Assembly: GCF_913774285.1 (NCBI RefSeq)
Contig: NZ_CAJYHX010000034.1
Coordinates: 23,160-87,159, forward strand
DNA: 64,000 nt
Origin: an uncultured Sphingomonas sp.
GTDB taxonomy: Bacteria; Pseudomonadota; Alphaproteobacteria; Sphingomonadales; Sphingomonadaceae
Direction: 5' to 3'
Below the pieces are notes generated by a model. It had not been told where the DNA came from. It worked only from the letters and a program-made list of their open reading frames with translations, and searched no databases. The translations under genes and the position numbers were made by a program. Of the stretch, positions 19,688 to 28,564 are shown one piece after another (within the stretch, counting starts at the first letter, position 1; every line of letters starts with the position of its first letter).

Positions 19688-20304
19688 TCCCCTTCATCGG
19701 GTTCCGGCGGCGTCGGCGGGGTCGGCGGCCTACGACCACCTTGGTTTTCCACGTCCGGATCGATAATCGTGGGCATGCGCAAATCCCCTTGGATAAAGTC
19801 TACGTATAAGTTCAGCCCTTCGCACGTCTTACGATGCTGGGGATTGGTTACACTTTCAACAAAGAACCCGACAGCAGCAATCCTACCATCATCATCCAGC
19901 AGCGGAAACGCGCGGCGATACTTACCATCGGGATATTCATTCTTGGTACTAACATATAGACTATTAGGCGTATATTCCCAAAAATCACCGATCAGCTTAA
20001 AAATGACGCAGCACGGCTCTCGCACTACGATATCCAGCGGCGTAGGCGGCGGCGTCGTCAACCCGGCGAGGCCAACTTTGATGTTCGGCGGCGCTACGAC
20101 GAAGTCGCGGACAATCTTGGTAAAGTCGTCTCCGGGCGAAACCTCCTTGCCGTTACCGAACTCATCGACAGCCTCAAATCCCTGAATATGAAACTTCAGA
20201 GATCCAAGCGGATATCCACCCTCACTGCTAGCAAAAATCTGATACCGCTTTACCAGCCGGATGTACGACGGCGGGTATATGGACAGAGGATATTGACCAA
20301 TCAT
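19684..20304 (-). CDS. Hypothetical protein of unknown family, proline-rich C-terminal tail
   Basis: 206-aa ORF overlapping the neighbour on each side by 4 nt (ATGA at 20301-20304; TTGA at 19684-19687); no family recognised; locally low GC. Confidence 0.7.
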   Translation of the reverse strand: MIGQYPLSIYPPSYIRLVKRYQIFASSEGGYPLGSLKFHIQGFEAVDEFGNGKEVSPGDDFTKIVRDFVVAPPNIKVGLAGLTTPPPTPLDIVVREPCCVIFKLIGDFWEYTPNSLYVSTKNEYPDGKYRRAFPLLDDDGRIAAVGFFVESVTNPQHRKTCEGLNLYVDFIQGDLRMPTIIDPDVENQGGRRPPTPPTPPEPDEGD

Positions 20305-21887
20305 TTATCTCGCCTTTGCATGTAGACCAGGTCGGCCTCCATATCCTTCAACCTAGTAGCGAGTTCTTGATTTTCGGTATCTAACCCCGTCATTCTACGG
20401 AGGTCGGCGATTGCCGCCTCCATGCGCCGCCGCGCCATTGCAGAATCGCCATGGAGATCTTCGGTGTTCGCAAGAGCGCGTTCGGCCCAGATCAACATGC
20501 GCTGGTTGCGCGCATTCTGCGGATCTTGGACCAGCAAGCGCTGGAGCAACGCAACCTGCTGACGCCGCAATTCGAGTGCCTCAGGGACTTTGTGACGGTC
20601 GACATACGCGTCTGCTAGCCACCCCTGCCGGTTCGCAACGTCCCGCCAACGCTGTTCCGATTTGGGTTCGCGCCGCGCTAACGCCTCTACAGCGTTAAGA
20701 GCTTCCGTGCATAGCGCGACCACGTTATTGGCCGCATGCTGGTCCATCTTAAGAGAGCACAGATTTCCGGCGGAATAGGCGACTTCCTCAGCGCTGTGCG
20801 GATTCGCGGGACCAAGCGCCATCAGCCGGCGCGCTAATGCTGCGTAAGCCTCAAAATGTGGCTCGGCAGCAGCGAGTTCCCTAGCTTTGAAGTGCAGGTT
20901 TCCCAGATAGAACTCGCTTTGCGCATGCGCGAACACGATGTCGTACTGGTTCGGCTCCCGCTCGATCAGCGCGTGGGTGATGCGGTTGGCCTGGAGGAAG
21001 GCGGCGCGGGCGCGGGCGGTTTCCTTTGCCTCCATCGCGTCCTCGCCCATCGTCATGATCGCGCGGGCGCGGCGGGCGAGGACGTCGGGGGGCAGCGTCG
21101 CCAGATCCTGCTCGCCATAATAGCGCAGCGCACGCGCATTGGCTTCCCGAAGCACGTCGAGCCGGCCGACCTCTTTCAGCCGGCCCCGCAGGTCGGTCAG
21201 CATGAATTCCACCAGCCCCTCCGCCTGGGCACGCCGAGCCTCCGCCTCCCCGCGGGCCCGCACGGCCAGGATCGTCAATCCGGCCATGGCTAGCAGCAAA
21301 AGAATCGCGAGCGCCGTGACGGCCGTCACGCGCCGCACCCGCGCCTGCGCGTCGCGCTGCACCAGCGCGTCGAGCGGCACCCCCACCGCGCCCGCGACCA
21401 GCTTGAGCAGCGCCAGCCGCTTGCCGTCCTTGCCCTCGCGGAAATCGGCGGCGAGCGGCTCGGTCTCCGCGCCGTCGGCGGTGCGCCGCAGCGGCAGCGG
21501 CAGCGCCTCGCCGGGCTCGCCCTGGAACAGCGCGGCGAGCACCGGGCGATCGGGATGGAGTTCGCGGAACAGCGCGATTTCGCGCGCCACCCATTGCGAG
21601 GCGGCACCCGCAGGCGTGCAGACGACGATCAGGCAGGCGGACTCGGCCAGCGCCGCGCGCACCTCGGCGCTGAGGTCGCTGGCGGCGGAGAGTTCGTCGA
21701 GATCGCGGAAGATCCGCCCCAGCCGCCGCGGCACCGGCCCGAAGGCCGCCTCGCGCCCGACCAGCTTGGCGGGGATGCGATAGCGCTCCAGCGCGCGGTG
21801 CAGCCAGCGCGCGCGGCCGCGATCGGCATGGTTGTAGCTGATGAACGCGCCGTACCGCGCGCTCGCGCCCGATTCTGTCGTTGTCAC
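20301..21887 (-). CDS. TIR-domain protein with TM helix and TPR-like C-terminal region
   Basis: AFISYNHADRGRARWLHRALERYRIP..., IFRDLDEL, CLIVVCTPAGAASQWVAREIALF (TIR pattern incl. W-x-x-x-E), TM VTAVTALAILLLLAMAGLTILAV, then helical repeats. Confidence 0.85.
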   Translation of the reverse strand: MTTTESGASARYGAFISYNHADRGRARWLHRALERYRIPAKLVGREAAFGPVPRRLGRIFRDLDELSAASDLSAEVRAALAESACLIVVCTPAGAASQWVAREIALFRELHPDRPVLAALFQGEPGEALPLPLRRTADGAETEPLAADFREGKDGKRLALLKLVAGAVGVPLDALVQRDAQARVRRVTAVTALAILLLLAMAGLTILAVRARGEAEARRAQAEGLVEFMLTDLRGRLKEVGRLDVLREANARALRYYGEQDLATLPPDVLARRARAIMTMGEDAMEAKETARARAAFLQANRITHALIEREPNQYDIVFAHAQSEFYLGNLHFKARELAAAEPHFEAYAALARRLMALGPANPHSAEEVAYSAGNLCSLKMDQHAANNVVALCTEALNAVEALARREPKSEQRWRDVANRQGWLADAYVDRHKVPEALELRRQQVALLQRLLVQDPQNARNQRMLIWAERALANTEDLHGDSAMARRRMEAAIADLRRMTGLDTENQELATRLKDMEADLVYMQRRDK

Positions 21888-22006
21888 GCGGTCCCTTCCC
21901 CGACCGCGACTATCTCAGAGCGCCGGGATAGCGGCAACCCTTTCGAGACACCCCTGCCCCTCCGCCGGGGTTGCGGGCGGGCGTGGCGAGGCATAGCTGG
22001 GGACCC

Positions 22007-23413
22007 ATGACCGACTCCGTCCTTGCGATCGCCGATGCGCAGCTCGATTCCAGCGTGGAGCGCCTCGTCGCGCTGATGCGCGTGCCCTCCATCTCCACCG
22101 ATCCGGCCTATGCCGCCGACTGCCGCCGCGCCGCCGAACAGCTCGCCGCCGAGCTGGCGGAGCTCGGCTTCGAGGCACGTGTTGCGGATACGCCGGGGCA
22201 TCCGATGGTGGTCGCGCACCATGACGGCGACGGGCCGCACGTGCTGTTCTACGGCCATTACGACGTCCAGCCGGTCGACCCGATCGAACTCTGGACGCGC
22301 GACCCGTTCGATCCGTGGATCGACACCCGCGAAGACGGCTCCAAGACGATCGTCGGTCGCGGCGCCTCGGACGACAAGGGCCAGCTGCGCACCTTCGTCG
22401 AGGCGTGTCGGGCGTGGAAGGCAGCGGAAGGCCGCCTGCCCTGCCGCGTGACCATCCTGTTCGAGGGCGAGGAAGAATCGGGCTCGACCAGCCTCGAACC
22501 CTTCCTCCACGCCCATGCCGAGGAGCTGAAGGCCGACTTCGCGCTCATTTGCGACACGCTGATGTGGGACCGCGACACCCCCGGCATCACCATCGGCCTG
22601 CGCGGCATGGCGGCGGGTCAGGTGACGGTGCGCGGGCCCTCGCGCGACCTCCACTCGGGCCTGTACGGCGGCGCGGCGCGCAACCCGCTCCAGCTGCTCG
22701 CCGGCATCCTGGGCGAGATGAAGGATGCCGATGGTCGGGTGACGCTCGACGGCTTCTATGACGGCGTGCCCGATACGGAGCCGGCGGTGCTGGAGAGCTG
22801 GAACAAGCTCGGCTTCGATGCCGGCGAATTCCTCGGCGAGATCGGCTTGCGCGTGCCCGCGGGCGAGACGGGCAAGACCGTGCTCGAACAGGTCTGGTCG
22901 CGCCCGACCGCCGAGATCAACGGCATGTGGGGCGGCTATACCGGCGAAGGCTTCAAGACGGTGATCCCGGCCGAAGCGCACGCCAAGGTGAGCTTCCGCC
23001 TGGTCGGCACCCAGGATCCGGACCAGGTGTGGGACGCCTTCCAGACCCACGTCCGCACTCGCCTGCCCGAGGATTGCTCGGCCACGTTCGAGAGCCGCGG
23101 CCCCGGCAGCTTCGCGATCAGCCTGGCGAGCGACAGCGGGCCGCTGGCAGCGACCCAGGGCGCGCTGGATGCCGAATGGGGCAAGTCGGCGCTGCTCGGC
23201 TGCGGCGGCTCGATCCCGGTGGTGAACTCGATCCGCTCGATCCTGGGCATGGACAGCGTGATGGTCGGCTTCGCGCTGCCCGACGACAATATCCACTCAC
23301 CCAACGAGAAGTACGAGCTGAAGAGCTTCCACAAGGGCATCCGCTCCTGGGTGCGCATCCTGGGGGCCCTGGGCGAGACGGCCGCAGCCGAACGTGCGAC
23401 GGTGGCCGCCTGA
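22007..23413 (+). CDS. M20-family dipeptidase / metallopeptidase
   Basis: VLFYGHYDVQPVDP, GRGASDDKGQLRTFVEA, ILFEGEEESGSTSL metal-site motifs; start trimmed to ATG 22007. Confidence 0.92.
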   Translation: MTDSVLAIADAQLDSSVERLVALMRVPSISTDPAYAADCRRAAEQLAAELAELGFEARVADTPGHPMVVAHHDGDGPHVLFYGHYDVQPVDPIELWTRDPFDPWIDTREDGSKTIVGRGASDDKGQLRTFVEACRAWKAAEGRLPCRVTILFEGEEESGSTSLEPFLHAHAEELKADFALICDTLMWDRDTPGITIGLRGMAAGQVTVRGPSRDLHSGLYGGAARNPLQLLAGILGEMKDADGRVTLDGFYDGVPDTEPAVLESWNKLGFDAGEFLGEIGLRVPAGETGKTVLEQVWSRPTAEINGMWGGYTGEGFKTVIPAEAHAKVSFRLVGTQDPDQVWDAFQTHVRTRLPEDCSATFESRGPGSFAISLASDSGPLAATQGALDAEWGKSALLGCGGSIPVVNSIRSILGMDSVMVGFALPDDNIHSPNEKYELKSFHKGIRSWVRILGALGETAAAERATVAA

Positions 23414-23454
23414 GAAGCATTGACGCCGGCGAACGGAAGCGGGATAGCAGCGCA

Positions 23455-24117
23455 ATGGTTCCCCTTTCGTTCGCCGGCCACGACTTTCGCGCGCTGCCCG
23501 AGGGCGCGCTCTACTGGCCGGCGCGGCGGGCGCTGCTCGTCGCGGACCTGCATTTCGAAAAGGCGAGCTGGTTCGCGCTCGGCGGGCAGATGCTGCCGCC
23601 CTATGACACGCTGGCGACGCTCTCGGCGCTGACGACGCTGGTGGAGCGCGTCGCGCCGATCGAGCTCTGGTGCCTCGGCGACAGCTTCCACGACGTCGAG
23701 GGCTGCGAGCGGCTGCCGGCGCAGGCCCGTGCGATGCTCACCGCGCTGACCGGCGGGCTCGCATGGCACTGGATCACCGGCAACCATGACTCGGTGCTGG
23801 TCGATCACTGCGGCGGGGTGGTGCACGAGGAAGCAGAGGTCGACGGCCTGGTGCTGCGCCATGAAGCCGAAGCGGGCGAGCCGCGACCGGAGCTGTCCGG
23901 CCACTTCCATCCCAAGCTGCGGCTGACGGTGCGCGGGCGCCATGTCGCCCGGCGCTGCTTCGTGGCGACGGGTACCAAGCTGATCCTGCCGGCGTTCGGC
24001 GCCCTCACCGGCGGGCTGGACGCCGGACATCCGGAGATTGTCCGCGCGGTAGGGCCCGGCGCCGAGGCGCTGGTGGCGACGGAGCGCAAGCTGCTGCGCT
24101 TTCCGCTGGCAGCCTGA
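23455..24117 (+). CDS. pdeM: PdeM-like metallophosphoesterase (ligase-associated DNA damage response endonuclease)
   Basis: LLVADLHFEKASWFALGGQMLPPYDT, WCLGDSFHD, WITGNHD, LSGHFHPK metallophosphoesterase motifs in PdeM arrangement. Confidence 0.85.
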   Translation: MVPLSFAGHDFRALPEGALYWPARRALLVADLHFEKASWFALGGQMLPPYDTLATLSALTTLVERVAPIELWCLGDSFHDVEGCERLPAQARAMLTALTGGLAWHWITGNHDSVLVDHCGGVVHEEAEVDGLVLRHEAEAGEPRPELSGHFHPKLRLTVRGRHVARRCFVATGTKLILPAFGALTGGLDAGHPEIVRAVGPGAEALVATERKLLRFPLAA

Positions 24118-24141
24118 GCCCCGTCCCTGTCTGGCGAGCGA

Positions 24142-25998
24142 TCAGAAGCTCGCCCATTCCGACGCGTCGACCGTGCTGCTGCGTACTTCGGCGACCGACT
24201 TGACCCGCGGCGCGACAGGTGCCGCGGCGCGGCGAACAGCTGGGGCGGACGAGACCGCACGCTGGCCGCCGGTGTTGAAGCGCAACGCCTGCGCCTTGAG
24301 CGCCCCGACCTCCGAATTGAGGTTGCGGGCAGCCGCGGAGGTTTCCTCCACCATCGCCGCGTTCTGCTGGGTCATCTGGTCGATACTGCCGATGGCGGTG
24401 GCCACCTGGGTGACGGTCGAGGATTGTGCCTGGTTGTCGGTGGCCATCGTCTCGAGCAGCCCATGCACTTCGTTCACGTCGCCGACGATCGCGCCGAGCG
24501 CCGCATCGACACGGCGGACCATCTCTGCCGCTGCCGTCACATCGGCCTGGGTGGCAGTGAGCTGATCGCGGGCGCGGCCGGCTTCCTCTTCCGCCCGCAT
24601 TGCCAGTGCCGAGACGAGATCGGCAACGACGGCGAAACCACGCCCCGCCTCGCCCGCACGCCCCGCCTCGACGGCCGCGTTCATCGCGAGCACGCGGGTC
24701 TGGAAGGCGATCTTGTCGAGCCCCTCGATCACAGTGTCGATGCCCTTGGCGCTTTCGGAAACCCGCGTCATCGCCTGCATCGCCTCGTCGGCGACGCTGC
24801 GGCCGGAATCGACCACGCCGATGGCGCCGTTCGCCCGCTCCACCGTCTGCACGGCAGCGGTCGCGGTGTTCTTGATGCGCTGGTTCATCTCGGTCACCGC
24901 AGCCGAAGTCTCTTCGAGGCTGGCGGCAGCGCCTTCGGTGCGACGGGCGAGGTCCTCGCTGGCCTGGGCGATCTCGGCCGAGCCGGTGGAAATCGTCTCC
25001 GCGCTTTCCATCACCGAGGCAATCAGGTCGCGGAGCGCGGCGATGGCGGCGTTGAAGTTGTCGCGGACGACCGCGTATTCAGGCGCGAACGGCGTGTCGA
25101 TCGAAGCGGTGAGGTCGCCTTCCGCCAGCCGCTTGAGGCGCTCCTCGAGCGTCTCGACGACGAGCTGCTGCGCCGCATCGTTGACAGCCTTCGCCTTGGC
25201 GCTCGCGTCCTGCTCGATCGCCGCCTGCTTGAACACCAGCACGGACTTGGCCATCGCGCCGACCTCGTCGCCGCGATCGGTGCCCGGCACCTCGGCCGCG
25301 TGATTGCCGCCGGCCAGCGCCCGCATCGCCTCCTGCAGACGCGCGAGCGGACCCACGATCTGCGCCTTCGACGTCCAGAAGGCGGCGCCCATCGTCACGA
25401 GAATGGCAGCAACGGCGGACAGCAGCAGCATGGCGCGCAGCGACAAGGAAGTGTCGGTCAGGTCGCTCGAAATTTTCTGGGCGTCCAGTACCCGGCGATC
25501 ATTGATGGCCATGAACGTGCCGATCATCTGCGCCGCGGTGTCGTCGGCGCTCGCGAGCGCACGGCGTGCGGCCTCGTCGTCGTTCCGCAGGCCTAGGGCG
25601 ATAGCCTTCTGAAGCTGCGCATGAAGGTCATCAAGCCGCGCCCGCATCGGCGTCAGGGCGGCGGCTTGGGCGGTTTCCTTCTTCGCCACCTCGTCGAGGA
25701 AGGTGGAGGCCTTGGTGTAGGACGTCTTCTCGTCATCGGCAGCCGCACGGGCGGCGGCGGACCCTCCATCATAGGACATGGTCTTGTAGCCATCATACAT
25801 CATCGCGGTCGCGAGCCGCGAGGCGCGGACGAGCTTAACCGTGTCCGGCAGCTGGTTGTCGACGATGTCGCTGTAGCTCGTGTCGGCTGTCACGAGATTG
25901 CGGCCGCCTACCCAGGCGACCCCCAGCGTCACCACGGCAAGCGCCGCCAGGAGCAGCAGGATCTTGAACTGAATCTTCAAATTCGAAAAGGCGATCAC
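24142..25998 (-). CDS. Methyl-accepting chemotaxis protein
   Basis: Two TM segments, HAMP-like region, and signalling domain with IAFQTRVLAMNAAVEAGRAGEAGRGFAVVADLVSALA hairpin. Confidence 0.93.
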   Translation of the reverse strand: MIAFSNLKIQFKILLLLAALAVVTLGVAWVGGRNLVTADTSYSDIVDNQLPDTVKLVRASRLATAMMYDGYKTMSYDGGSAAARAAADDEKTSYTKASTFLDEVAKKETAQAAALTPMRARLDDLHAQLQKAIALGLRNDDEAARRALASADDTAAQMIGTFMAINDRRVLDAQKISSDLTDTSLSLRAMLLLSAVAAILVTMGAAFWTSKAQIVGPLARLQEAMRALAGGNHAAEVPGTDRGDEVGAMAKSVLVFKQAAIEQDASAKAKAVNDAAQQLVVETLEERLKRLAEGDLTASIDTPFAPEYAVVRDNFNAAIAALRDLIASVMESAETISTGSAEIAQASEDLARRTEGAAASLEETSAAVTEMNQRIKNTATAAVQTVERANGAIGVVDSGRSVADEAMQAMTRVSESAKGIDTVIEGLDKIAFQTRVLAMNAAVEAGRAGEAGRGFAVVADLVSALAMRAEEEAGRARDQLTATQADVTAAAEMVRRVDAALGAIVGDVNEVHGLLETMATDNQAQSSTVTQVATAIGSIDQMTQQNAAMVEETSAAARNLNSEVGALKAQALRFNTGGQRAVSSAPAVRRAAAPVAPRVKSVAEVRSSTVDASEWASF

Positions 25999-26216
25999 GG
26001 CGAAACCTCAGCGCTGAGCAGTTGCTCATGTCCATCCATCCCCCGCCGGCTTTATAGAACCGGCTTGCGGAGAACGCGGAGATTTCCCGTCGAATTACAA
26101 GAATTTGCGCGGCAGCCCCTCGCACTTGGCGGACGGGCCGAAGGAGGATGGAAGGCTTCGGGGCTGCCGCCGAACCAACATTGTCGCGCTATGTGATCGT
26201 GTTGCGTGCGATCCGA

Positions 26217-26939
26217 TCACGAGCACTTCACGTCGCCCGAGCCGACCTTGCTCACCTCGCACTTCGCCCCGCCGTGGAGCTCGACATCGCCCGAGCCGAG
26301 GATCGACACCGATGCCTGCCCCGCCACGTTAGCACGCACGCTGCCCGAACCGGCGATCGAGATGTCGGCGCTGCTCGCGGTGAACTGCTGCCCCTTGAGA
26401 TCGCCCGAACCCGCGACCGAGACATCCATCTTGTCCGAACGCCCTGCCAAGGTGATGTTGCCCGAGCCGGCAATCGACAGCGACGCCTCTCTTGCCGTTA
26501 CCGATGCAAGGTTCAGGTCGCCCGAACCCGCGACCACGCCGTCGAACTTGCCCTCTGCGCGATCGACCAGCATCGTGCCCGAACCCGCCACCGTGGCCTC
26601 GGCCAGTCGCGGCAGGACGACGTGGATCTTGGCCGAGCCGCCCTTGTCCCAGAACATGCCGGCCTTGCCCTTGCGGCCGATATTGAGCGTCTGGCCGTCC
26701 AGGCGGATGTCGAGCTGGTCGAGCACGGCCGGATCCCCCTCCGCCGTCACCGAGAACGCCGCTCCGGTGCGCACGTCGACATCATCCGACCCCTTGAGCG
26801 CGACGCCGGTGAAATCGCGTGCGGCGAAGCTGCGGCTGGTGCCGGTGCCGCTTGCCTCCACCTTTGCACCCTTGCCTTCCCAGCTGGTGTGGCACGCCGT
26901 GGCGAGCGGCAGCAGGGCGAGGACGAGCAACGGACGCAT
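26217..26939 (-). CDS. Head GIN domain-containing (DUF2807-like) putative lipoprotein/secreted protein
   Basis: Start MRPLLVLALLPLATAC with ggaggt RBS upstream; repetitive GSGDLN/GSGNI beta-helix pattern. Confidence 0.82.
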   Translation of the reverse strand: MRPLLVLALLPLATACHTSWEGKGAKVEASGTGTSRSFAARDFTGVALKGSDDVDVRTGAAFSVTAEGDPAVLDQLDIRLDGQTLNIGRKGKAGMFWDKGGSAKIHVVLPRLAEATVAGSGTMLVDRAEGKFDGVVAGSGDLNLASVTAREASLSIAGSGNITLAGRSDKMDVSVAGSGDLKGQQFTASSADISIAGSGSVRANVAGQASVSILGSGDVELHGGAKCEVSKVGSGDVKCS

Positions 26940-27055
26940 GTGGAACCTCCCGGATCGTGTGTTGCAGCTATAGTACACAATCCGGGCCTAACGAAAAGGG
27001 GGCGCGAGCCCGTGGCCCCGCCCCCTTTCGATCCGACCCTATGGGTCCCTTGCCT

Positions 27056-27589
27056 TCAGGCGGGAACCTTGTCCTTGTTGTGGATCGCTGCGGCCTTGCG
27101 CAGGATATCCAGGATCTTTTCCAGTGCCGCCGGCTCGTCGATCTCTTCCATCGCCGCCAGTTCGCGGGCGAGGCGGCTTGCCGCGCCTTCGAAGATCTGG
27201 CGCTCGGAATAGCTCTGCTCGGGCTGGTCGTCGGCACGGAACAGGTCGCGGACCACTTCGGCGATCGACACGAGGTCGCCCGAGTTGATCTTGGCTTCAT
27301 ATTCCTGGGCGCGGCGCGACCACATGGTGCGCTTGACCTTGGGCTTGCCCTTCAGCGTGTCGAGCGCTTCGCGAAGCGTCTTGTCGCTGGAAAGCTTGCG
27401 CATGCCCACGCTCTCGGCCTTGTTGGTCGGCACGCGGAGCGTCATTTTCTCTTTTTCGAAACGCAGGACGTAAAGCTCGAGCTGCATTCCAGCAATTTCC
27501 TGCTTCTGCAGCTCGATCACACGGCCCACGCCGTGCTTGGGGTAAACGACATAATCGCCGACATCGAAGGACAGCGCCTTGGCAGCCAT
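27056..27589 (-). CDS. carD: CarD-family transcriptional regulator
   Basis: FDVGDYVVYPKHGVGRVIELQKQEIAGM...LELYVLRFEKEKMTLRVPTNKA typical of CarD/CdnL. Confidence 0.93.
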   Translation of the reverse strand: MAAKALSFDVGDYVVYPKHGVGRVIELQKQEIAGMQLELYVLRFEKEKMTLRVPTNKAESVGMRKLSSDKTLREALDTLKGKPKVKRTMWSRRAQEYEAKINSGDLVSIAEVVRDLFRADDQPEQSYSERQIFEGAASRLARELAAMEEIDEPAALEKILDILRKAAAIHNKDKVPA

Positions 27590-27846
27590 GTGCGAGGAAC
27601 CTTTCGTGAATTACCGGCCCCGGTTGGATTGCGGATCCCGCCCAAGCGCGCGGGGCGCGGCGGACGAGGGAACACGGGGCATACGCTAGCGTCTCCGGGC
27701 GAAGGCGAGTCCTTGCCTTCGTCGGGCGCTATTTAACACGCTCGTAATAAAATTACCAGTGAAAGGTCACGCGAAAGGCGCATAAATCCCTGCGCCCTGC
27801 ACCATTTCGGGGCCATGGCCGGCGGGGCGGGCGCCGCCCCGGCGCC

Positions 27847-28185
27847 TCAGTCGCCCGAGCCGGGGTTCGGCGAGAAATATTTGTCGAACTTGTCGGTCTC
27901 GGCCTTCATCGCGTCGGCATCGGCGGGCGCTTCGCCCTTGGTTGTGATGTTGGGCCACTGCTCCGAATAGGTGCGGTTGAGCTCCAGCCACTTCTCGAGG
28001 CCGTTCTCGGTGTCGGGCAGGATCGCCTCGGCCGGGCATTCCGGTTCGCAGACGCCGCAATCGATGCATTCGTTCGGGTTGATGACGAGCATGTTCTCGC
28101 CTTCGTAGAAACAGTCGACCGGACAGACCTCGACACAGTCCATGTACTTGCACCGGATGCATGCGTCGGTGACGACATAGGTCAT
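27847..28185 (-). CDS. fdxA: Ferredoxin FdxA (7Fe-8S type)
   Basis: [55 protein letters not shown]. Confidence 0.96.
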   Translation of the reverse strand: MTYVVTDACIRCKYMDCVEVCPVDCFYEGENMLVINPNECIDCGVCEPECPAEAILPDTENGLEKWLELNRTYSEQWPNITTKGEAPADADAMKAETDKFDKYFSPNPGSGD

Positions 28186-28252
28186 TGGGGAAACGGTCCT
28201 TGGTTGCGAACGATCAATGCGGGGGCCCTGCTATGCGCGTGCGGCGCGCACG

Positions 28253-28564
28253 TCAATCATCGGACGGAGGCTGAACGTCCCGATCGGTCACGAGATCCTC
28301 ATAGCACAGCCGCGCCTCGCCCGGCGGGCCGCGCCGGATGGGCAGCGCCTCGACGCGCAGCACGCGCACCTTGCCCTGGATCGGGAAGGCGAGAATCGAT
28401 CCCACCCGCACCGAGGCGGCGGAGCGCTCCACCCGACGGCCGTCGATCCGCAGCAGCCCTTTCTCGCACAAGGCCTGCGCCGCGCTGCGGGTCTTCACGA
28501 TCCGCGCATACCAGAGGAAGCGATCGAGGCGCATCGCGGGCCCATGCCCCGAAGCCTCAGCCAT
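28253..28564 (-). CDS. S4-domain RNA-binding protein (Hsp15-like)
   Basis: MRLDRFLWYARIVKTRSAAQALCEKGLLRIDGRRVERSAASVRVGS; start overlaps the helicase stop. Confidence 0.88.
   Translation of the reverse strand: MAEASGHGPAMRLDRFLWYARIVKTRSAAQALCEKGLLRIDGRRVERSAASVRVGSILAFPIQGKVRVLRVEALPIRRGPPGEARLCYEDLVTDRDVQPPSDD

Noticed and set aside
26217-26800. Periodic cccgaacccgc-like DNA pattern, possible tandem repeat or CRISPR-like array
   Set aside because: Explained by the repetitive GSGD beta-helix coding sequence of the head GIN domain protein; units are imperfect and coding.
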